Source of the DNA: Fulvimonas soli
GTDB taxonomy: Bacteria > Pseudomonadota > Gammaproteobacteria > Xanthomonadales > Rhodanobacteraceae
Assembly: GCF_003148905.1 (NCBI RefSeq)
Contig: NZ_QGHC01000003.1
Coordinates: 62,001-126,000, forward strand
Direction: 5' to 3'
Length of the DNA: 64,000 nt
Below, piece after piece: positions 8,032 through 16,324 of the stretch. A program made the translations under genes and the position numbers. Position 1 is the first letter of the stretch, and every line of letters starts with the position of its first letter. The notes beneath the pieces are model-generated. The model was not told where the DNA came from. It worked only from the letters and a program-made list of their open reading frames with translations, and ran no database searches.

Positions 8032-8081
8032 TTGCAAGCGCCGCCGGCATATCGATATGCCGCGCGGACGTATGGATGTCC
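8032..8081 (+). promoter_or_regulatory. metN promoter region with palindrome and MetJ-like boxes
   Basis: A -35-like TTGCAA is at 8032-8037 and a weak -10 TATGCC at 8056-8061. A perfect 16-bp palindrome GGCATATCGATATGCC (8046-8061) overlaps the -10 box. Just downstream, GGACGTAT GGATGTCC (8066-8081) reads as two adjacent 8-mers resembling the MetJ met-box AGACGTCT. The same style of site is stronger in front of metQ, which supports methionine-linked repression. MetJ itself is not in the window, so the regulator is inferred. Confidence 0.5.
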
Positions 8082-8133
8082 GCACCCTATGGGTTAGCCT
8101 AGAATGCCCGCTCCATCCCGATCCGGGCCCGCC

Positions 8134-9144
8134 GTGATCCGTTTCCTCGACGTCCACAAGTCCTACCGCGTCGGCGGCCGGGACGTGCCCGCGCTTGAGC
8201 CGTTCAGCCTCGACATCGCCGACGGCGAGGTGTTCGGCATCATCGGCCATTCCGGCGCCGGCAAGTCCACGCTGATCCGCCTGATCAACCTGCTGGAGCG
8301 CCCCAGCGGCGGCCGCGTGCTGATCGGCGACGTCGACATGACCGCGCTGGACGAGCCCGCGCTGCGCGCGCAGCGCCGGCGCATCGGCATGATCTTCCAG
8401 CACTTCAACCTGCTCGGCTCGCAGACCATCGCCGACAACGTGGCCTTCCCGCTGCGCCTGGCCGGCGCGCGCGACGAGGCGGCGATCCGCGCGCGCGTGG
8501 CCGAGTTGCTGGCGCGGGTGGGCCTGGAGGCGCACGCGGACAAGTATCCCGCGCAGCTCTCCGGCGGCCAGAAGCAGCGCGTGGGCATCGCCCGCGCGCT
8601 GGCCAACCGGCCCTCGATCCTGCTGTGCGACGAGGCCACCAGCGCGCTCGACCCGCAGACCACCGCCTCGGTGCTGGACCTCCTGGCCGAGATCAACCGC
8701 GAGCTCAAGCTCACCGTCGTGCTGATCACCCACGAGATGGACGTGGTGCGCCGCGTGTGCGACCGCGTGGCGGTGCTCGACGCCGGCCGCATCGTCGAGC
8801 TGGGCGCGGTGGCCGACGTGTTCCTGCATCCGCGGCACCCGACCACGCGGCGCTTCGTCGAGGAGGCGCTGCCCGAGGAGGCCGCCGCCGGCGAGGCGCC
8901 GTTCGCGCGCGTGCCCGGCCGCATCCTGCGCCTGTCCTTCCGCGGCGCGGCGACCTGGACGCCCACGCTCAGCCGCGTGATGCGCGAGACCGGGGTGGAC
9001 TTCAACATCCTCGCCGGGCGCATCGACCGCATCAAGGACCTGCCCTACGGCCAGCTCACCCTGGCGCTGGAGGGCCGCGACGTGGACGCCGCGCTGGCCG
9101 CGCTGCGCGGCGCCGGCATCGAGATCGAGGAACTGCCGCGATGA
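8134..9144 (+). CDS. metN: Methionine ABC transporter ATP-binding protein
   Basis: An ABC ATPase of about 336 residues with Walker [10 protein letters not shown] (residues 38-46), signature LSGGQKQR (142-149), Walker B ILLCDEAT and H-loop ITHE. A C-terminal ACT-like regulatory domain (about residues 250-336) is typical of MetN and binds methionine for trans-inhibition. It powers methionine import with MetI and MetQ. I prefer the GTG at 8134, which gives the usual family start [11 protein letters not shown]; the ATG at 8104 would add ten residues. The stop codon overlaps the metI start (ATGA). Confidence 0.96.
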   Translation: MIRFLDVHKSYRVGGRDVPALEPFSLDIADGEVFGIIGHSGAGKSTLIRLINLLERPSGGRVLIGDVDMTALDEPALRAQRRRIGMIFQHFNLLGSQTIADNVAFPLRLAGARDEAAIRARVAELLARVGLEAHADKYPAQLSGGQKQRVGIARALANRPSILLCDEATSALDPQTTASVLDLLAEINRELKLTVVLITHEMDVVRRVCDRVAVLDAGRIVELGAVADVFLHPRHPTTRRFVEEALPEEAAAGEAPFARVPGRILRLSFRGAATWTPTLSRVMRETGVDFNILAGRIDRIKDLPYGQLTLALEGRDVDAALAALRGAGIEIEELPR

Positions 9145-9833
9145 CCGCGCCGCTGCTGACCACGCTGTTCCCCAACATCGACGACTGGGCCGAGCTCGGC
9201 CAGGCCTGCCTCGACACCCTGCTGATGCTGGGCGGCTCGCTCGCGCTCACCGTGCTGCTGGGCCTGCCGCTGGGCGTGCTGCTGCACCTCACCGCGCGCG
9301 GCCAGCTTGCGCCGATGCCGCGGCTCAACGCCGCGCTGGCGTTCGCGGTGAACGTGCTGCGCTCGGTGCCCTTCATCATCCTGATGATCGTGCTGATGCC
9401 GGTGACCTACTTCCTGGTCGGCACGCGGCTGGGCATCCGCGGCGCGATCCCGCCGCTGGTGATCGGCGCGGCGCCGTTCTTCGCGCGGCTGGTGGAGAGC
9501 GCGCTGCGCGAGGTCGAGCACGGCGTGGTCGAGGCCAGCCAGGCGATGGGCGCCAGCACCTGGCAGATCGTGCGCCACGTGCTGCTGCCGGAGGCGCGCG
9601 GCGGGCTGATCGCCGCGGTCACCGTCACCGCGATCGCGCTGGTCGGCTACACCGCGATGGGCGGTGCGATCGGCGCCGGCGGCCTGGGCGACCTGGCCTA
9701 CCGCTACGGCTACCTGAGCTACAAGTCCGACTACATGCTGGTCACCGTGGCGCTGCTGGTGGTGCTGGTGCAGCTGATCCAGGCGCTGGGCGACTGGCTG
9801 GCGGCGCGCAGCGCGCGGCGCCGCGGCCGGTAG
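9141..9833 (+). CDS. metI: Methionine ABC transporter permease
   Basis: A 230-residue integral membrane permease with about five hydrophobic segments and the binding-protein-dependent transport EAA loop ([20 protein letters not shown]) that docks on MetN. It carries D- and L-methionine across the inner membrane. Its ATG overlaps the metN TGA by four bases, indicating translational coupling. metQ follows after 57 bp, but with its own promoter and operator. Confidence 0.96.
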   Translation: MTAPLLTTLFPNIDDWAELGQACLDTLLMLGGSLALTVLLGLPLGVLLHLTARGQLAPMPRLNAALAFAVNVLRSVPFIILMIVLMPVTYFLVGTRLGIRGAIPPLVIGAAPFFARLVESALREVEHGVVEASQAMGASTWQIVRHVLLPEARGGLIAAVTVTAIALVGYTAMGGAIGAGGLGDLAYRYGYLSYKSDYMLVTVALLVVLVQLIQALGDWLAARSARRRGR

Positions 9834-9834
9834 T

Positions 9835-9863
9835 TTGCCATTGGACGTCCAGACGTCTATTCT
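9835..9863 (+). promoter_or_regulatory. metQ promoter with tandem MetJ-type met-boxes
   Basis: TTGCCA (-35, 9835-9840) and TATTCT (-10, 9858-9863) are 17 bp apart. The spacer is filled by two adjacent 8-mers, GGACGTCC AGACGTCT (9843-9858). The second is a perfect copy of the E. coli MetJ consensus and the first matches six of eight positions. A repressor bound here would block RNA polymerase, giving methionine-responsive control of metQ apart from metNI. The 8-mer consensus is established knowledge; its use in this organism is inference. Confidence 0.75.
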
Positions 9864-9890
9864 GCTGTGCAACGCGCAAGGAAACCCGCC

Positions 9891-10685
9891 ATGAAGCTCC
9901 TGCTCCCCGCCCTGCTCGCCCTCGCCTCGCTGGCCCTGCTCGCCGCCTGCGCCGGCGGCCGCGACGCGAACCGCCTCACCGTGGCGGCCACCGCCGTGCC
10001 GCACGCGGAGATCCTGCGCCAGGTGAAGCCGCTGCTGGCGAAGGAGGGCGTGGACCTGGAGATCAAGGTGTTCGCCGACTACGTGCAGCCCAACCTGCAG
10101 GTGGCGGACAAGGCGATCGACGTCAACTACTTCCAGACCAAGCCCTACCTGGACGTGTTCAACCGCGAGCACAAGACCGACCTGGCGATCGTGACCGGCG
10201 TGCACATCGAGCCGTTCGGCGCCTACTCGCGCAAGCACAAGCGCATCGACGAGCTGCCCGACGGCGCCAGCGTGACCCTCCCCAACGACCCCAGCAACAA
10301 CAGCCGCGCGCTGCTGCTGCTGGCCAAGCACGGGCTGATCGCCCTGAAGAACCCCAACGACGAGCTGGCCACGCTGAAGGACATCACCGCGAACCCGAAG
10401 CACCTGCGGTTCCGCGAGCTGGAATCGGCGATGCTGCCGCGCACGCTGGACGAGGTGGACCTGGCCCTGATCAACACCAACTACGCGCTGGCCGCCGGCC
10501 TCAACCCGACCCGCGACGCGCTGCTGATCGAGGACAGGGACTCGCCCTACGTGAACTACCTGGTCGCCCGCCCCGACAACAAGGACGACCCGCGCGTGCA
10601 GAAGCTCGCCAGGGCGCTGACCAGCCCCGAGGTGAAGGCCTTCATCGAGCAGAAGTACCAGGGCGCGGTGCTGCCCGCGTTCTGA
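9891..10685 (+). CDS. metQ: Methionine-binding lipoprotein
   Basis: A 264-residue substrate-binding lipoprotein of the MetQ/NlpA family. The signal peptide ends in a lipobox (LLAAC, Cys near residue 20). The mature domain shows family blocks such as KVFADYVQPNLQ, DVNYFQTKPYLD and SVTLPNDPSNNSRALLLL. It captures methionine in the periplasm and delivers it to MetI/MetN. The start at 9891 follows AAGGAAA (9878-9884) and gives a proper signal sequence; an upstream in-frame start at 9867 has no ribosome site. Confidence 0.96.
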   Translation: MKLLLPALLALASLALLAACAGGRDANRLTVAATAVPHAEILRQVKPLLAKEGVDLEIKVFADYVQPNLQVADKAIDVNYFQTKPYLDVFNREHKTDLAIVTGVHIEPFGAYSRKHKRIDELPDGASVTLPNDPSNNSRALLLLAKHGLIALKNPNDELATLKDITANPKHLRFRELESAMLPRTLDEVDLALINTNYALAAGLNPTRDALLIEDRDSPYVNYLVARPDNKDDPRVQKLARALTSPEVKAFIEQKYQGAVLPAF

Positions 10686-10702
10686 TCACCGCGTCTGCCT
10701 CC

Positions 10703-10822
10703 ATCTCCCCTCCCGGGAGAGGGCCGGGGTGAGGGGCCGGGGCCCGCGGGAAAGCCCATCGACCCTCAGCGCTTCCACAAGACTGCCCCCTCATCCCAGC
10801 CTTCTCCCCAAAGGGGAGAAGG
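10703..10822. repeat. Inverted REP pair, GGGGAGAGGG family
   Basis: Two REP sequences of the type ctctcccc..ggggagaggg plus ccggggtgagggg lie in opposite orientation (10703-10736 and 10786-10822), a REPIN-like layout. They sit between the convergent metQ and pncB genes, where the hairpins may also end transcription. The same family recurs at 27458, 27657 and 48708. Confidence 0.8.
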
Positions 10823-10833
10823 CGCCAGAAGCG

Positions 10834-12018
10834 TTAGCCCTGCTCCGCTGGAATCCCGAACACCTGCCGCAGGTAGGCCACGTAGGCCGGGTCCTCGCAC
10901 ATGTTCTTGCCGGGCGAGTCGCTGAGCTTGGCCACCGGCTGGCCGTTGCAGCGGACCATCTTGATCACGATGTTGAGCGGCGTCGGCCCCACGTCGTTGG
11001 TGAGGTTGGTGCCCACGCCGAAGGCGAGCTGGCAGCGGCCGCGGAAGTGCGCGTAGAGCTGCATCACCTTCGGCACGTCCAGGCTGTCGCTGAACACCAG
11101 CACCTTGTTGCGCGGGTCGACGCGGTTGGCCCGGTAGTGCGCCAGCATGCGCTCGCCCCACACGAACGGGTCGCCCGAGTCGTGGCGGGTGCCGTCGAAC
11201 AGCTTGCAGAAGTACATGTCGAAGTCGCGCAGGAAGGCGTCCAGGCCGTACACGTCCGACAGCGCGATGCCGAGGTCGCCGCGGTATTCCTTCGCCCACG
11301 CCTCCAGCGCCGCCACCTGCGAGTCGCGCAGGCGCGGGCCCAGCGCCTGGTGCGCCTGCAGGTACTCGTGCGCCAGCGTGCCCAGCGGGGTGAGGCCCAG
11401 CTGGCGCGCCAGCCACACGTTGCTGGTGCCGGCCAGCTGCGGGCCGAGGCCCTCGCGCAGGGTGGCCGCCACCTCCTCGTGCCAGGCGCGCGAGAAGCGC
11501 CGCCGCGTGCCGTAGTCGGCGATGCGGCACTCGCGGTAGTCGGTGGCGTCGCGCAGCAGCGCGATCTTCTCGCGCAGGCGCCGGCGGCCCTCGGCCAGGT
11601 CCGGTTCCGGGTGCGTGTTGCGGAAGTACACCTCGTTGACGATCGCCAGCAGCGGCACCTCGAACAGGATGGTGTGCAGCCACGGCCCGCGGATGCGGAT
11701 CTCGATCTCGCCGTTGCCGGCGGCGGCCGGGAAGATCTCCACGTACTTGGCGTTGAGCCTGAACAGGCCGAGGAAATCGACGAAGTCGCTCTTGATGAAG
11801 CGCCAGCCGCGCAGGTAGTCCAGCTCGTCCTCGGCGAAGCGCAGCGAGCACAGGCCGGCGAGCTCGTCGCGGATCTCGTCGATGTACGGCACCAGGTCGA
11901 CGCCCGGCGTGCGGCACTTGAACCTGTACTCGACCTGCGCGGCCGGGTACTGGTGCAGCACCACCTGCATCATCGAGAACTTGTACAGGTCGGTGTCGAG
12001 CAGGGAGGTGACGATCAT
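10834..12018 (-). CDS. pncB: Nicotinate phosphoribosyltransferase
   Basis: The 394-residue enzyme converts nicotinate and PRPP to nicotinate mononucleotide with ATP hydrolysis, the key step of the NAD salvage (Preiss-Handler) pathway. Family blocks include the N-terminal [14 protein letters not shown], the region [14 protein letters not shown] with the His that is phosphorylated in PncB, the sugar-phosphate segment [15 protein letters not shown], and [12 protein letters not shown]. Length matches the Gram-negative enzyme. It is monocistronic, with a REP pair downstream and the C-rich RNA candidate upstream. Confidence 0.97.
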   Translation of the reverse strand: MIVTSLLDTDLYKFSMMQVVLHQYPAAQVEYRFKCRTPGVDLVPYIDEIRDELAGLCSLRFAEDELDYLRGWRFIKSDFVDFLGLFRLNAKYVEIFPAAAGNGEIEIRIRGPWLHTILFEVPLLAIVNEVYFRNTHPEPDLAEGRRRLREKIALLRDATDYRECRIADYGTRRRFSRAWHEEVAATLREGLGPQLAGTSNVWLARQLGLTPLGTLAHEYLQAHQALGPRLRDSQVAALEAWAKEYRGDLGIALSDVYGLDAFLRDFDMYFCKLFDGTRHDSGDPFVWGERMLAHYRANRVDPRNKVLVFSDSLDVPKVMQLYAHFRGRCQLAFGVGTNLTNDVGPTPLNIVIKMVRCNGQPVAKLSDSPGKNMCEDPAYVAYLRQVFGIPAEQG

Positions 12019-12086
12019 CGTGGGCTCGCGGCCATCGCGGGGGAAGTCCGATTATCGGCGTGGCGGGCCGCGCCTGGCGAGCGCGC

Positions 12087-12205
12087 AAATAAAAACCCCG
12101 ACAGCCAGGGGAGTAGCTGTCGAGGTTTTGTCAGGCCGGCGCATTAGGGGGAAGAGGGGCCGACCCCTCGGCGGCGCGATGTTCTGCCCCGCCTCCTGTC
12201 GCCTC
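12087..12205 (-). ncRNA. Candidate C-rich small RNA
   Basis: On the minus strand the segment ends in a strong intrinsic terminator. AAAACCTCGACAGC (12116-12129) pairs with GCTGTCGGGGTTTT (12092-12105) with one mismatch, around a ten-base loop containing CCCC (12108-12111). Upstream lie a GAGGGG/CCCCTC hairpin (12154-12169) and an unpaired-looking CCCCC run (12147-12151). No reading frame fits, and pncB starts on the same strand only at 12018, so the terminator belongs to a separate short RNA of about 120 nt. The 5' end is uncertain. C-rich loops and this length recall the sX13 regulatory RNA of Xanthomonas, but identity is not shown. Confidence 0.45.
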
Positions 12206-12336
12206 ACGGCGATACGTGATGGTTAGTGTGGACGCCGCCGCGGGAGTTCAAGGGGCCGGCCGGTCCGGTTCAGCTGCCGGCAAGGTCGCGGCCGACCGGC
12301 TAGGATGGCCGGCGCCCGCCGCTCCCCCGAACGCCC

Positions 12337-13143
12337 ATGAGAACCCTGCTCGCCTGCCTGCTGCTGTGGTGCCCGCTGCTGGCCGCCGCCGAACTGAAGG
12401 TCGACCTGGGCCATGGCGCGACCGTCTACCGCACCGCGCAGCTGCTGGCGCGCCCGGAGCTGCGCGAGATCGTGGTGCCGGGCGACGTCGTGTTCAAGCG
12501 GACGATGCGCTACCGCGCCCTGCCCGTCGCCGCGCTGCTGCGCGGCGTCGGCCCGGACGACCAGCTGCAGTTCGTCGCCGCCGACGGCTTCGCCGCGGAA
12601 ATCCCCGCCGGCCTGGTGCTCGGCCGGCACGGCAGCCGGGCCTGGCTGGCGGTCGAGGACCCGGCCCGTCCCTGGCCCGCGCCCGCCGAGGGCAAGCCCG
12701 GCATCGGCCCGTTCTACCTGGTGTGGACCGACCCGCAGGCCGCCGGCATCGGCCCCGAGCAGTGGCCCTACCAGCTCGCCGCGATCCGCCGGCTGCCGGG
12801 CCCGGCCGCGCGCTTCCCGGCGATCCTGCCCGATCCCGCGCTGCCGCCCGACAGCCCGGTGCGCCGCGGCTTCGCGGTGTTCCAGCGCAACTGCTTCGCC
12901 TGCCACACGCTCAACGGCGAGGGCGACGCCCGGCTGGGGCCGGACCTCAACATCCCGCACAACCCCACCGAGTACCTGCCGGCCGGCCTGCTGCGCGCCT
13001 TCATCCGCGACCCGCAGTCGCTGCGCCGCTGGCCGCAGGCGAAGATGCAGGGCTTCCCCACCCGGCGCGAGCTGTCCGACGCCGACCTCGACGCCCTGCT
13101 CGCCTACCTGCGCCACATGGCCGGGCGCAAGCGCACGCCCTGA
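12337..13143 (+). CDS. Periplasmic c-type cytochrome with N-terminal sulfite-oxidase-like domain
   Basis: A 268-residue exported protein. The signal peptide ends near residue 18 (LLAAAE). Residues of about 20-155 resemble the molybdopterin-oxidoreductase-like domain that precedes some cytochrome c modules; YRALPVAALLRG and the final IGPFYLVW are typical. The C-terminal part (about 175-265) is a monohaem cytochrome c with CFACH as haem-attachment site and a candidate axial Met in AKMQGFP. It should pass electrons in the periplasm. No molybdopterin enzyme lies next to it, so its donor is unknown. Confidence 0.85.
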   Translation: MRTLLACLLLWCPLLAAAELKVDLGHGATVYRTAQLLARPELREIVVPGDVVFKRTMRYRALPVAALLRGVGPDDQLQFVAADGFAAEIPAGLVLGRHGSRAWLAVEDPARPWPAPAEGKPGIGPFYLVWTDPQAAGIGPEQWPYQLAAIRRLPGPAARFPAILPDPALPPDSPVRRGFAVFQRNCFACHTLNGEGDARLGPDLNIPHNPTEYLPAGLLRAFIRDPQSLRRWPQAKMQGFPTRRELSDADLDALLAYLRHMAGRKRTP

Positions 13144-13150
13144 CTGAGCC

Positions 13151-14227
13151 TCAGCCGCGGGGCGCCTCGTCCAGCAGGCGCCGCAGCGCCTGCTCCCGCG
13201 CCGCGGCCGGCTGCCGCGCCAGCGCGCGCACGCCGGCGTAGAACGCCGGCCACTGCGCTTCGGACCGGCGGAACAGCGCGGCGAAGGCCGGCATCCAGCG
13301 GTCGTACAGGCCGAACGGCAGCAGCCGCGCGTTGTTGATCGGTGCGGCCACCCAGGCGTCGTAGCGGTGGTCGCCGGGCCAGTGCGCGTCGCGCCACTGC
13401 GCGTAGCGCGCGCGGAAGGCGGCGATCTCGGCCTGCTTGGCCGCGTCCAGCGCGGCCGCGCCGCCGCCGCGCGCGTAGGCGGCGCGCAGGCGCTCGCGCA
13501 GGTCCAGCACCAGCGCGGTGAAGCCGTCGTCCATCGCCTGCGCCCTGCCGTCCGGCGGCGGCAGGCCGCGCGCGGCGCGCCATTCGCGCAGGCCCTGCTC
13601 CTGCACGAAGCTGGCGAAGGACTCGTTGAAGGCGCTGTCGCCCTTCACGTAGATCAGCTGGTGCGCCAGTTCGTGGAAGATCGTGGCGGCCAGTTCGTCG
13701 TCGTCCCAGCGCAGCATGCTGGAGAGGATCGGGTCGGCGAACCAGCCCAATGTGGAATACGCCGGCACGCCGCCGACCCACACGTCGTCGCCCTGCGCGC
13801 GCAGCCGCTCCGCCCGGGTCCGCGCCAGCGCCTCGTCGAAGTAGCCGCGGTAGGCCACGCAGCCGGCGATCGGGAAGCACTGCGGCACCGCCTCCACCGA
13901 ATGGCGCGGCGTGGCGAACACGTTCCACACCACGTAGGGCCGGTGCAGGTCGACGTAGCGCGTGTAGCTGCGGTTGTCGGGCAGGCCCAGCCGCCGCGCG
14001 GCGAAGCGGCGCGCGTCGAGCGCCAGCGCGAGGCGCCGGGCCAGCGCCGGATCGGTGCGCGGGTCGCGCAGCAGGCGGTCGATGCGCTGGCGGTGCAGCA
14101 GCAGCTCGCCCTGCCCGTGCGCGACGTGGGCGTAGTAGCGCAGGCTGGCGCAGCCGGACAGCAACAGGCCCATCGCCGCGAGTGCGATGAGCCTGGTCCG
14201 TGGACGTGTCGCGGCATGGGGCGGCAT
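13151..14227 (-). CDS. Putative zinc metallo-aminopeptidase lipoprotein (PF10023 type)
   Basis: The 358-residue protein has a lipobox (LLLSGCASL) and the metalloprotease motif HELAHQ within TIFHELAHQLIYVKG. A downstream Glu in FNESFASFV would be the third zinc ligand. The whole pattern, including STLGWFADPILSSML before the motif and NNARLLPFGLYD near the end, fits the proteobacterial putative aminopeptidase family PF10023. It is probably anchored to the outer membrane facing the periplasm. Its substrate is unknown. It converges on the cytochrome gene. Confidence 0.87.
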   Translation of the reverse strand: MPPHAATRPRTRLIALAAMGLLLSGCASLRYYAHVAHGQGELLLHRQRIDRLLRDPRTDPALARRLALALDARRFAARRLGLPDNRSYTRYVDLHRPYVVWNVFATPRHSVEAVPQCFPIAGCVAYRGYFDEALARTRAERLRAQGDDVWVGGVPAYSTLGWFADPILSSMLRWDDDELAATIFHELAHQLIYVKGDSAFNESFASFVQEQGLREWRAARGLPPPDGRAQAMDDGFTALVLDLRERLRAAYARGGGAAALDAAKQAEIAAFRARYAQWRDAHWPGDHRYDAWVAAPINNARLLPFGLYDRWMPAFAALFRRSEAQWPAFYAGVRALARQPAAAREQALRRLLDEAPRG

Positions 14228-14248
14228 GCCGCGATTGTGCCTCAGCCG

Positions 14249-14623
14249 TCAGCGGTGGTTGCCGCCGTGGCCCGGCCAGCCGTGACCGCCATGCCCGCCC
14301 GGCGGGCCGCCGTGGTAGCGGCCGCCGCCGTGCCAGTCGCCATGGCCATAGCCGTAGGGACGATGGTAGTAGCCGCCGTGGTAGCGGTAGCGCGGGCCGC
14401 CGTACCAGACGCCGCCGACCGCCACGCTCGCGCCGGGCGCCCAGCAGCAGCCGTAGTAGTAGCCCGGCGCGTAGTAGTAGCCGTCGTCGTAGACCGTGGC
14501 GCCGTAGTAGGCGTCGCCGCCGTAGGCGCCGCCGCGCACGTAGCTGTAGCCCGGGTCGTAGTAGCAACCGGAGAGCGTCGCCGCCGCGAGGACGAGCGCG
14601 CCGCCGGCCAGCAGGCGTTTCAT
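14249..14623 (-). CDS. Gly/Tyr/His-rich small lipoprotein
   Basis: A 124-residue product with a lipoprotein signal (ATLSGC, lipid Cys near residue 20), followed by repetitive sequence very rich in Tyr and Gly (about residues 20-85) and a Gly/His/Pro-rich tail with GGHGG-type repeats. Such low-complexity lipoproteins are common in this group and may bind metals or stick to surfaces, but no function is known. It lies 21 bp upstream of the metalloprotease lipoprotein on the same strand, so the two may be co-transcribed. Confidence 0.75.
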   Translation of the reverse strand: MKRLLAGGALVLAAATLSGCYYDPGYSYVRGGAYGGDAYYGATVYDDGYYYAPGYYYGCCWAPGASVAVGGVWYGGPRYRYHGGYYHRPYGYGHGDWHGGGRYHGGPPGGHGGHGWPGHGGNHR

Positions 14624-14734
14624 GGTCCACCTCCTCGGTGATGCCGGTCCACGCTAGGCCCGCCCGCTTGAATCCGCCCTGAGCCCGGGCCGCCGTGCCG
14701 GCGCGCGTTCACCCGCCGGCACGGCGCGGGCGCG

Positions 14735-15472
14735 TCAGTCCTTGCCGCGGTCGCCGAAGTTGTGGCCGAACGGCAGGTTCCCGCCGGGCGAGGGCGTGCT
14801 CGACGGCACGTGGCCCGCCGACCCGTTGTCGGGCCGCGCCTGCTGCGCCGCGCCCGGCCAGTTCGGCCCCTGCCGCACGCGTTCGCGCTTGGCCTGCAGC
14901 AGGTCCTGGATGTGCGCCACGGCCTCCTCGGGGCTGATGTGCTTCACCGGCTCGGGCCGGGCCGGCCTGCGCGCGGCGGCGGCCGGGCGCGGCGGCGACG
15001 GCTTGCGTGGCGCGGGACGCGCCGCCGTGCCGCCCGTCGCGCGGCGGATGGCGGCCTTCTTCGCGGGCGCCTTGCGCGCGCCGGCCGCCTTGGCCGGGCG
15101 GGATGCAGTGGCCGCCTTGCGCGCGGTCTTTCCGGCGGCCGCCTTCTTCGCGGTGGGCTTGCCCGCAGCGCGGCGCGGCGCCGCCTTGCGGGAGGCCAGC
15201 TTCTTCGCGGCCGCTTTCCTCGTGGCGGTCTTCCTGGCGGCGGTCTTCCCGCCGGCGGCGGCCTTGCGCACCGCCTTCTTCGCGGCGGTCGCCTTGCGCG
15301 CGACCTTCCTCGTCGCCGCCCTGCGGGCGGTCGTCTTCTTCGCCGCCTTCTTCGCGGCGGGGCGTTTCGCGGCCGTCTTGCGCGCGGCGGCCTTCTTCGT
15401 CGCCGGGGCCTTGCGCGCTGCCGTCTTCCTTGCCGCGGATTTCTTCGCGGCCGACTTGCGGGTCGTAGCCAT
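14735..15472 (-). CDS. Lys/Ala-rich histone H1-like protein
   Basis: A 245-residue, extremely basic protein. Residues 1 to about 165 are built from KKAAARK- and RKTAAK-type repeats like eukaryotic H1 tails, bacterial HctB/BpH1 and AlgP. The C-terminal third changes to Pro/Arg-rich sequence and then a short conserved-looking helix (HISPEEAVAHIQDLLQAKR) and a Gly/Asn-rich end. It is likely a nucleoid-associated DNA-binding protein. The start at 15472 is chosen because AGGAG lies nine bases before it. Such repeat genes vary in length between strains. Confidence 0.85.
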   Translation of the reverse strand: MATTRKSAAKKSAARKTAARKAPATKKAAARKTAAKRPAAKKAAKKTTARRAATRKVARKATAAKKAVRKAAAGGKTAARKTATRKAAAKKLASRKAAPRRAAGKPTAKKAAAGKTARKAATASRPAKAAGARKAPAKKAAIRRATGGTAARPAPRKPSPPRPAAAARRPARPEPVKHISPEEAVAHIQDLLQAKRERVRQGPNWPGAAQQARPDNGSAGHVPSSTPSPGGNLPFGHNFGDRGKD

Positions 15473-15573
15473 GCGTGGGTACTCCTGCGGTGGTCGAGGT
15501 GCGGGGCGCATACGCTCGCCCCGCGCCCAGCATTAGCACCGCGCGGATGTACCCGCGATGAGCGCGCCGCCCC

Positions 15574-16176
15574 TCAGAAGCGCGGGCTGGACAGCTGCGC
15601 CAGGAAGTGCGACAGCACCGGCGGATACACCAGCAGGGTGAAGGCCACGCCGTAGGCCGCGCCCCACAGGTGCGCGCTGTGGTTGACGTTGTCGCGCCCG
15701 CTGCGGTCCATGTAGATCGAGTAGGCCACGTACAGCACCGCGTAGAGGATCGCCGGCATCGGCAGCACGAACACGATGATGCGCGACCACGGCGCCAGCA
15801 GGATGAAGGAGAACAGCACCGCCGACACCGCGCCGGAGGCGCCCAGGCTGCGGTAGGCCGCGTTGTTGCGGTTCTTCAGGTAGGTGGGCAGGATCGAGAC
15901 CACCAGGCCGCCGAGGTAGAACAGCAGGAAGCCCAGCGTGCCCAGCCGCGCCGTGTAGAAGCCCTCCATCACCCGGCCGAAGAAGAACAGCGTGAGCATG
16001 TTGAAGAGCAGGTGGCCGAAGTCGGCATGCACCACGCCGTAGGTCACCAGCCGGTGGTACTCGCGGTGGCGCTGGATCGCCGGCGGCCACAGGATCAGGT
16101 CGTCCATCAGCCGCCGGTTGTTGAGCGCGATGAACGAGACGATGCAGGTGACGGCGATGATGGCCAGGGTGATCAT
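15574..16176 (-). CDS. Rhomboid family intramembrane serine protease
   Basis: A 200-residue, six-helix membrane protein. The family motif [11 protein letters not shown] (residues 50-60) precedes the catalytic Ser114 in [10 protein letters not shown], and the catalytic His lies in [12 protein letters not shown] (His169). It cleaves transmembrane segments of other proteins within the inner membrane. Substrates are not predictable. The start at 16176 gives a normal first helix ([11 protein letters not shown]); the longer upstream frame is not family-like. Divergent from the PhzF-like gene. Confidence 0.93.
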   Translation of the reverse strand: MITLAIIAVTCIVSFIALNNRRLMDDLILWPPAIQRHREYHRLVTYGVVHADFGHLLFNMLTLFFFGRVMEGFYTARLGTLGFLLFYLGGLVVSILPTYLKNRNNAAYRSLGASGAVSAVLFSFILLAPWSRIIVFVLPMPAILYAVLYVAYSIYMDRSGRDNVNHSAHLWGAAYGVAFTLLVYPPVLSHFLAQLSSPRF

Positions 16177-16324
16177 TCCGGCGTAGCCCTTGCTGAAGAC
16201 GCGAAGCGCGCATCTTGGCCGGACCACGCCGGCTTGTCGACCGTGCCCGTGCTGCCGCCGGCGTCTCCCGGCCGCTATGATGCGCGGCCACGCTCCTTTC
16301 CCCACTCCCCTCTCCCGGCGCCCC

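Noticed and set aside
10703-10822. CRISPR array
   Set aside because: The repeats are inverted pairs, not regularly spaced direct repeats, and no cas genes are present. They are REP elements.
14735-15472. Alternating GC-rich repeats read as a tandem DNA repeat
   Set aside because: The repetition follows from the Lys/Ala/Arg codon pattern of the H1-like protein; the plus-strand frames here are shadows.
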